Positions 29,590 to 34,589 of a stretch of 34,589 bases of DNA are shown one piece after another. How positions within the stretch are numbered: the stretch's first letter is position 1; every line of letters begins with the position of its first letter. This stretch comes from Planctomycetota bacterium (GTDB lineage Bacteria; Planctomycetota; Phycisphaerae; Sedimentisphaerales; Anaerohalosphaeraceae), in assembly GCA_022705405.1 (NCBI GenBank), contig JAKJEN010000008.1, forward strand, positions 1-34,589, given 5' to 3'. Under the pieces are notes generated by a model. That model was not told the DNA's origin and ran no database searches. It worked only from the letters and a program-made list of their open reading frames with translations. Made by a program: the position numbers and the translations under genes.

Positions 29590-30339
29590 CTACTTTTTTC
29601 GATTGACCCATGCCTCATATCGCTGACGATAGCCATAACCGAAATAATCAATGGAGAACTCGTTGCGGATTTTATATTTCTTAAAGATTCTGACGATGTG
29701 TTTCTCTGTCCATGCCGCCAGAGAATCTACCCGAGCCTGTTCGAGACGTTCCCGAATGATCCTCTTTTCCTGATCCTTCATCTCCGGAACCATTTCTACA
29801 TAGGCGTTATAGGTGCGTTCTACGCCCGGCGAGCGAGTTATCAGATCCAGCAAGACTATAATCTGCTCTTCACTTAGTTCTTGTCGCAGCGCCTTGAGCA
29901 ATCCATGGATCTGGGGAACAAACTGGGCATAAATCGGATCGATCTGTTCGACCATAATAGTCAGGGCCTTCAATTCATCTTTTTGGCCATGCTGCGGATT
30001 GCGCGCATCCTCCCAGTCGGACCAGGCGGCTTCGAGTTTTTCGCCCGTCTGCTGATGCCATGCCCAAACCCGTCCATAGTGCTCCGCCAGCAGAGCCGCC
30101 ACCCTGATTTCTTTCGATTCATTGCCTAACTTCAGGTATTGCGTCAGTTGTTGACTCTTTTTCTGGACCCTGTTTTGAATGTCTTCCGGCAATTGAGGCG
30201 ACATCCATACAGGTCCAGATCCGGAATCAATCTCGGCCTGTGTCCTTGCCGCGATCTCCATAGCAGATTCAGCATACAGAGCGGATACAGCCAAAACGAC
30301 GATACAACTTACGGCGGCTTTTTTAATTTGTCCGGCCAT
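29590..30339 (-). CDS. secreted DUF3826-like protein
   Basis: 249 residues with a signal peptide (about 1-23, cleavage after ALYA). The mature part is helical and rich in Gln/Glu/Lys (ALLAEHYGRVWAWHQQTGEKL, LSEEQIIVLLDLIT). Its C-terminus, with AAWTEKHIVRIFKKYKIRNEF, resembles DUF3826, secreted proteins of Bacteroidota and Planctomycetota often found near polysaccharide-degradation genes; function unknown. This assignment is from memory of the motif and needs a profile search. GGAG lies seven bases before the ATG. A weak TTGAAA-16-AATAAA at 30408-30435 may be its promoter. It is divergent from dapF. Confidence 0.6.
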   Translation of the reverse strand: MAGQIKKAAVSCIVVLAVSALYAESAMEIAARTQAEIDSGSGPVWMSPQLPEDIQNRVQKKSQQLTQYLKLGNESKEIRVAALLAEHYGRVWAWHQQTGEKLEAAWSDWEDARNPQHGQKDELKALTIMVEQIDPIYAQFVPQIHGLLKALRQELSEEQIIVLLDLITRSPGVERTYNAYVEMVPEMKDQEKRIIRERLEQARVDSLAAWTEKHIVRIFKKYKIRNEFSIDYFGYGYRQRYEAWVNRKK

Positions 30340-30485
30340 AGACCATCTCCCTTAAAACGACCGCTTCCAACCCATTTGCTTTGCGAAATTACCCGCCAAG
30401 CATCCATTTTATTCTATCCCCAAAAGAAGTTTCAAGCATTTCCTATAAAAAGAACAGGCCATCCGATAGATCCGAATAGAAATGG

Positions 30486-30514
30486 TTGTCAATCCATCCG
30501 TTGTAATGTACACT
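30486..30514 (+). promoter_or_regulatory. predicted promoter of dapF
   Basis: TTGTCA (30486-30491), 17-base spacer, TACACT (30509-30514). The leader would be about 26 bases, with GAGG five bases before the ATG. Confidence 0.5.
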
Positions 30515-30546
30515 GATAAAATTATGTCTATTTTGTCGAGGACTTC

Positions 30547-31431
30547 ATGATTGAGTTTGTGAAAATGCACGGATTGGGCAACGACTATGTATATATCGAT
30601 TGCTTCCATCAGCAAGTCGTTGATCCAGAGGAACTTGCGGTTCAGATCAGCGACCGGCATTTTGGCGTTGGTTCGGACGGGCTGATTTTGGTATGCCCCT
30701 CGGAGGTTGCGGATGTAAAAATGCGGATGTTCAATGCCGACGGTTCCGAGGCCCAGATGTGCGGCAATGGAATCCGCTGCCTTGCCAAGTATTTTTATGA
30801 AAATCATCCGATCTCGGCCAGCAGTCACGAGATGTCGGTACCCGGACAGGGATTGTTTCCGGCCTCGATCCAGGTCCAGACCGGCCGCGGGATCCTGACT
30901 GTGGGTCTGGAACTGGACGAGGGCAACAAGGTATCCCGTGTTTGCGTAAATATGGGGCAGCCCATTTTAGAAGCGTCCCAGATCCCTGTCGCAATTGCCG
31001 CCGAGCGGGTGGTAGATCTTGCCTTGCCGATCAATGACCAGTCTCTGTCGATGACGTGTGTTTCGATGGGCAATCCGCACGCGGTATTTTTCTGCGAAGA
31101 TCTGGATGCCATCGACCTGTCCTGCATCGGACCGCGACTGGAGCATCACGAACTGTTTCCTGAGCGGATCAACGTGCATTTTGTCAAATCCGACAACCCG
31201 CAGGAGTTTACGATGCAAACCTGGGAACGAGGCAGCGGGATTACGCTGGCCTGCGGAACCGGGGCCTGCGCCTGTGCTGTAGCAGGGGTGCTGACGGGGC
31301 GATGCCAGCGGCTTGTTTGTGCCCATTTGCCCGGCGGAGATCTGGACCTGAACTGGTCTGAAGCGGACAACTGCGTCTATATGACCGGCCCGGCAGTAGA
31401 AGTCTTTCGAGGGATCTGGCCGGGTCAGTAA
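30547..31431 (+). CDS. dapF: diaminopimelate epimerase
   Basis: 294 residues; it interconverts LL- and meso-diaminopimelate in lysine and peptidoglycan synthesis. The two catalytic cysteines are C72 in NADGSEAQMCGNGIRC and C236 in LACGTGACA, one in each half of the pseudo-symmetric fold; KMHGLGNDYVYID and SMGNPHAV are further signatures. A loop insert of about 15-20 residues (HPISASSHEMSVPGQG) follows the first half. Active DapF in a planctomycete fits the presence of peptidoglycan in that phylum. It is a single gene with its own promoter, convergent with the GH94 gene. Confidence 0.95.
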   Translation: MIEFVKMHGLGNDYVYIDCFHQQVVDPEELAVQISDRHFGVGSDGLILVCPSEVADVKMRMFNADGSEAQMCGNGIRCLAKYFYENHPISASSHEMSVPGQGLFPASIQVQTGRGILTVGLELDEGNKVSRVCVNMGQPILEASQIPVAIAAERVVDLALPINDQSLSMTCVSMGNPHAVFFCEDLDAIDLSCIGPRLEHHELFPERINVHFVKSDNPQEFTMQTWERGSGITLACGTGACACAVAGVLTGRCQRLVCAHLPGGDLDLNWSEADNCVYMTGPAVEVFRGIWPGQ

Positions 31432-31528
31432 ATACCAATGACCACTTCTGAGCCGACAGACCGGCGGACTGCGTTCAACCCTGATAAAATCCAGACCTGC
31501 GCCTTTGTGGGAATAACAAGCAAATTAT

Positions 31529-33922
31529 TTACCCCATGACGACCTGGACCTGATTGGCATTGTTTAGGATGTTCAGAGGGATCAGGTTGCCGCTTATTTT
31601 ACGGTCATTGACAATGATTTGTCTGACGCCTTTTTGAACAGCGGCGTCATTGTTAATTTCTATATCAATCTGTTTGCCTCTGAACCGGCGGGTAAGTTTG
31701 ATATGCTTCCAATCGGCGGGGATACACGGATCAATCCGCAGTCCGTCATAATCGGGCTGGACACCGAGGATATACTGGGTCGCCGCATAATAGGACCAAG
31801 CGGCCGCTCCGGTCAGCCACGGCAGTCGGGAGGCGCCGAAACGCGGACTGTATTTACTGTGGGTAAACTGGCAATTGACATACGGCTCAATCTGGCGAAT
31901 TTCGGCGCGGGTATTATAAGCAGCGGGCATAAAGGCCCGGTAGTACCGGAAGGCCTGATTGCCGCCGCCGAGCATCGCTTCGGCAATGACCGCCCAGCCC
32001 TGCGTATGCGAGAAGATGGAGGCATTTTCCTTCATTCCTTCATTAAACAGAGAGGCCTTGATTATGGTATGGTCGGTCTTTCGATACGGTGGGTCGCAGA
32101 TCATAATCCCGTATTCAGTGCACAGATGATCGGCCACAGCATTCATCACACGGCGGGCCTGCTGCGGCAAGGTATGACCGCTGAGAACCGCCCATGTCTG
32201 CGGATTGAGCCAGATGCGGCCTTCGTCGTTTTCATGGGAACCAAACTTCCTGCCGTCCCGACGCCAGGCGCGCAGAAACCATTGGCCGTCCCAGGCATAT
32301 TGCTTAATATTTCTATCGAGGACTTCCAGATGCCGGCGGCCCCATGAGGATTCCTCGGCGCGGCAGAGCCGATCGCAGATTTCAACATAGGTTTTAAGGG
32401 CAAAGCGCAGCTGAAAGGCGACAAAGACCGTCTCGCCGTCGTGGCCGAGGGCCAGGCAGTCGTTCCAGTCAGCCGACAGGCCGCAGGGAAGACCGTGGGA
32501 ACCGCTTCGGCGGATGGTGAACTCAATAGCCCGTTTCATGTGCCCAAGGACAGTCGCCTGACCCTGATCGGCAAAGGGCAGGCTTTTGTCGTAAAAGCCC
32601 AGGTCGCCGGTCTCTTTAACATAGGCGGGAATGGTATTAAACAGCCACAGGCAGTCATCGGAGCGATACTCTTCTTCCTTCGGCGGCGTTTCTTTGCCGG
32701 GTTGATGCTCAAAAGGCCTGACTACCGGCATTGCCCCGCCGGTGGAGACTTGGCCGGTTATCATCAGTTCCAGCCGGCGGCCGGCATCTTCAGGGATCAG
32801 ATGCATCACGCCCAGCAGATCCTGCACGGTATCGCGATACCCCAGTCCATCCCGTTCGCCGCTGTAAACCAAGCTGGCGGCCCGCGACCAGGCGTAGGTT
32901 ATCAGACAGTTGAAAGGGCTCCACATATTGGTCATACTGTTGAATTCCGCGTCGGGAGTCTGGACCGTCATCCCCTGCAGCCGGGTATGCCAGTACTCTT
33001 TGAGCCGGGCGAAATTTTCATGCACTGTTTTTAGATTCTGAAACTCCTGTACGGTCTTTCTGCCCGCATCGGCGGCTTTTCCAATGCCCATCAAGACGGC
33101 CCATTCATGCCAGGCGCCGGGCTCCAGGTCGATATCAATCTGAAGCGCTCCGCAGGCGTTATCGCCGACGGCAATGGAGTTGCTGCAGAAGCCCTGCTGG
33201 ACAGCCAGCGGATTGTGATAAGATCGGTACCGCCCAACAAACGCCTCGCAGTCGGTATCGTAGCCGGTAATGTCAGCACCGACGGCTGCCAGAAACGTAT
33301 GCCGATTGCCGTCATGATGGACGCTGTCGCCGGATTCATCCGGCAAGAGCACATTGAAACCGTGATCTATGATGTTGTCGACAACCTCCATCCGCACAAT
33401 GTACTGGGTGTACTGGAGGTTGATCAAATCCTGCCAGAGATGCCAGTTGTTGGCGTACTCGACAAAGGTGAACAGCCGCAGACGGCGGCGGACCTTGTCG
33501 CGATTGATGATTTTCTGGAGCCAGCACTCCAGATGCCTGCCGAGCGGGACAAAATAGGTCGTTTCCGTACGGATACCGCTGTACTCGGATTCAATGATCG
33601 AATAGGCGGTACCGTGCCGGCAGACGGATTTGTATTGATCGAGGGGCTTTCCGACCGGCTGCCAGGATGCGGACCAGAAGTCGCGGCTGTCGCGGTCATG
33701 CAGATAGATATAGCGGCCGGGCTGATCGGAAGGAATAGCGTTAAATCGCATTCGCATGAAGCGGCCTCGGGCTGCCGAGCGAAAGAAACTGTAGCCGCCG
33801 GCGTTGTTGGTGAGGATGGCCCCGTACTCGGTGGAACCCAGATAATTGCTCCAGGATCGGGGGGTGTCCGGACGCTGAATTACGTATTCCTTGTTGGCAT
33901 CGTCAAAATAACCGTACTGCAT
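31529..33922 (-). CDS. GH94 glycoside phosphorylase (cellobiose phosphorylase-like)
   Basis: 797 residues, close to the length of characterised GH94 cellobiose and chitobiose phosphorylases (about 800-820). The N-terminal beta-sandwich has TEYGAILTNNAGGYSFFRSA; the (alpha/alpha)6 barrel has GYRDTVQDLLGVMH (361-374), a substrate-binding segment, and LSADWNDCLALG (482-493) with the catalytic acid D485. These enzymes cleave beta-linked disaccharides with phosphate in the cytoplasm, giving sugar 1-phosphate plus free sugar. Cellobiose is the simplest substrate guess, but laminaribiose or chitobiose cannot be excluded. A longer frame upstream is rejected: the ATG at 33922 has AAGGGA six bases away, and the extra residues overlap the transporter gene. 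It lies 20 bases after the symporter. Confidence 0.92.
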   Translation of the reverse strand: MQYGYFDDANKEYVIQRPDTPRSWSNYLGSTEYGAILTNNAGGYSFFRSAARGRFMRMRFNAIPSDQPGRYIYLHDRDSRDFWSASWQPVGKPLDQYKSVCRHGTAYSIIESEYSGIRTETTYFVPLGRHLECWLQKIINRDKVRRRLRLFTFVEYANNWHLWQDLINLQYTQYIVRMEVVDNIIDHGFNVLLPDESGDSVHHDGNRHTFLAAVGADITGYDTDCEAFVGRYRSYHNPLAVQQGFCSNSIAVGDNACGALQIDIDLEPGAWHEWAVLMGIGKAADAGRKTVQEFQNLKTVHENFARLKEYWHTRLQGMTVQTPDAEFNSMTNMWSPFNCLITYAWSRAASLVYSGERDGLGYRDTVQDLLGVMHLIPEDAGRRLELMITGQVSTGGAMPVVRPFEHQPGKETPPKEEEYRSDDCLWLFNTIPAYVKETGDLGFYDKSLPFADQGQATVLGHMKRAIEFTIRRSGSHGLPCGLSADWNDCLALGHDGETVFVAFQLRFALKTYVEICDRLCRAEESSWGRRHLEVLDRNIKQYAWDGQWFLRAWRRDGRKFGSHENDEGRIWLNPQTWAVLSGHTLPQQARRVMNAVADHLCTEYGIMICDPPYRKTDHTIIKASLFNEGMKENASIFSHTQGWAVIAEAMLGGGNQAFRYYRAFMPAAYNTRAEIRQIEPYVNCQFTHSKYSPRFGASRLPWLTGAAAWSYYAATQYILGVQPDYDGLRIDPCIPADWKHIKLTRRFRGKQIDIEINNDAAVQKGVRQIIVNDRKISGNLIPLNILNNANQVQVVMG

Positions 33923-33942
33923 AGGCGTTCCCTTAGCAGATC

Positions 33943-34589
33943 TTACACTGTGCCTCTGCGCTGCTCGAGAACTGTTCGGATCTCTCGGCATTTCTGCTTT
34001 GTCAAATTGAATCGAAGGATAAAAAGGATAACCAGAATCAAACCGGCAACCGGGATAGCGGCCAACATCGAACGAAACCAGAAGATGGTTTGAGGGGATT
34101 GTTCCTGCTGACCGTGGATAAAACCGGCCCATTTGATTACCATGCCGGCCAGAAGCCCGCCAAAGGCATTGCCCAGTTTGAGGATATAGGAGCCGCAGGC
34201 GGTAAAGGAACCCTCTCGCCGTTTGCCGGTGTGCAGTTCATCATAATCGATAATATCTGCGCCGATAGAACTGTGCAGCATCCACAGTCCGGCCGAGGAC
34301 AGGCCCATCAGGCCCGAAGCTGTCGTCTGCAGCCAGGGAATAAGCGGCGTATAGAGAAACCAGGAACCGCCGTAGCCGAGAATGCCGATCGAGGCGGCCA
34401 CAATGACGGCTTTTTGTTTATCGAACAGATAGGCAACCCGGTTTAAGATCGGCCCTCCCAGCAGCCCGCCCAGCATAAACGAAAGCCCCATCCAGAAGTT
34501 CCAATTGTCGCCGGATCGATTGTCGCCGCCGCAGACATAGTACACCGTGACATAGTAGCCGAGAGTTCCGACCATGCTGGTTCCGAGGG
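33943..34589 (-). CDS. GPH-family sugar:cation symporter, C-terminal part (runs off window)
   Basis: The frame continues past the window edge; about 215 codons are visible. It has about five hydrophobic helices of the MFS_2/GPH (glycoside-pentoside-hexuronide:cation symporter) type. GTSMVGTLGYYVTVYYVCGG opens it, GLSSAGLWMLHSSIGADIID is the family loop with paired acidic residues, and DYDELHTGKRREGSF (around residue 117) is the most typical GPH motif. The inner-membrane protein probably imports a disaccharide for the GH94 enzyme, whose gene follows after 20 bases; substrate specificity is inferred only from that. Confidence 0.88.
   Translation of the reverse strand, partial: LGTSMVGTLGYYVTVYYVCGGDNRSGDNWNFWMGLSFMLGGLLGGPILNRVAYLFDKQKAVIVAASIGILGYGGSWFLYTPLIPWLQTTASGLMGLSSAGLWMLHSSIGADIIDYDELHTGKRREGSFTACGSYILKLGNAFGGLLAGMVIKWAGFIHGQQEQSPQTIFWFRSMLAAIPVAGLILVILFILRFNLTKQKCREIRTVLEQRRGTV

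Noticed and set aside
31432-31528. Terminator between dapF and the GH94 gene
   Set aside because: Only a 4-bp stem (GCCG/CGGC) was found, too weak to call.
33107-34093. 328-codon plus-strand frame opposite the GH94 and symporter genes
   Set aside because: Antisense shadow; low-complexity Val/Gly/Ile-rich translation with no ribosome-binding site or recognised domain.
1-34589. CRISPR array, transposase, integrase, tRNA or rRNA genes
   Set aside because: No regularly spaced repeats, transposase motifs, cloverleaf sequences or rRNA segments were found in any gap.

Overview
The window looks like a chromosomal segment of a Planctomycetota bacterium, most likely from the Phycisphaerae/Sedimentisphaerales side of the phylum. 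The evidence is two planctomycete-style dockerin-like C-termini, GEVED-type and GLUG/PPC-type surface-protein modules, a secreted DUF3826-like protein, a GH94 phosphorylase next to a GPH sugar symporter, and Gram-negative envelope genes (AsmA/TamB-like, MlaD-like, PilMNO). The placement is inferred from protein character only. No rRNA, tRNA, CRISPR array or insertion sequence was seen.

Layout. 1-3793 (minus): a translation/nucleotide operon, promoter - rpsB - tsf - pyrH - frr - AsmA/TamB-like gene (cut by the window edge), with terminator-like hairpins between rpsB and tsf and between tsf and pyrH. 3794-6520: a more AT-rich block with a SAM methyltransferase, an LPS-kinase-like protein and a second methyltransferase, probably for envelope glycan work. 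6522-7160: the decayed 3' end of a GLUG-PPC-dockerin surface protein, interrupted by an in-frame TGA. 7212-8651: a MATE transporter. 9102-11048: a secreted GEVED/dockerin protein with a strong terminator. 11145-11991: an MgtC-like membrane protein behind a good promoter. 12106-18137 (minus): a diiron ferritin-like gene, then a run of lipoprotein - EIIA-like regulator - solo GspF - rnpA - MerR-like - MlaD-like genes that may be co-transcribed. 18460-26653 (minus): a nine-gene type IV pilus/type II secretion-like operon, pilM-pilN-pilO-gspB/pilP-pilB-pilT-pilC-gspI-gspJ. 27064-29442 (minus): hflX-gpsA. 29590-30339 (minus): a DUF3826-like secreted protein. 30486-31431 (plus): dapF. 31529-34589 (minus): a GPH symporter (partial) followed by the GH94 phosphorylase.

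How the parts fit together. The pilus/secretion operon supplies the inner-membrane platform (PilMNO and a GspB/PilP link), the extension and retraction ATPases, and two minor pseudopilins; no secretin, major pilin or prepilin peptidase lies in the window. The symporter/GH94 pair implies import of a beta-linked disaccharide and its cleavage by phosphate inside the cell.

Most notable points: an HflX GTPase that appears to lack its whole switch I (G2) segment; the GLUG-PPC-dockerin gene split by one stop codon; terminator-like hairpins inside the rpsB-tsf-pyrH operon; a putative 18-codon leader ORF coupled to a methyltransferase; a probable leaderless gpsA transcript; and the unusual lipoprotein/EIIA/GspF/rnpA/merR/mlaD run. 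No entirely new defence or mobile system was recognised.
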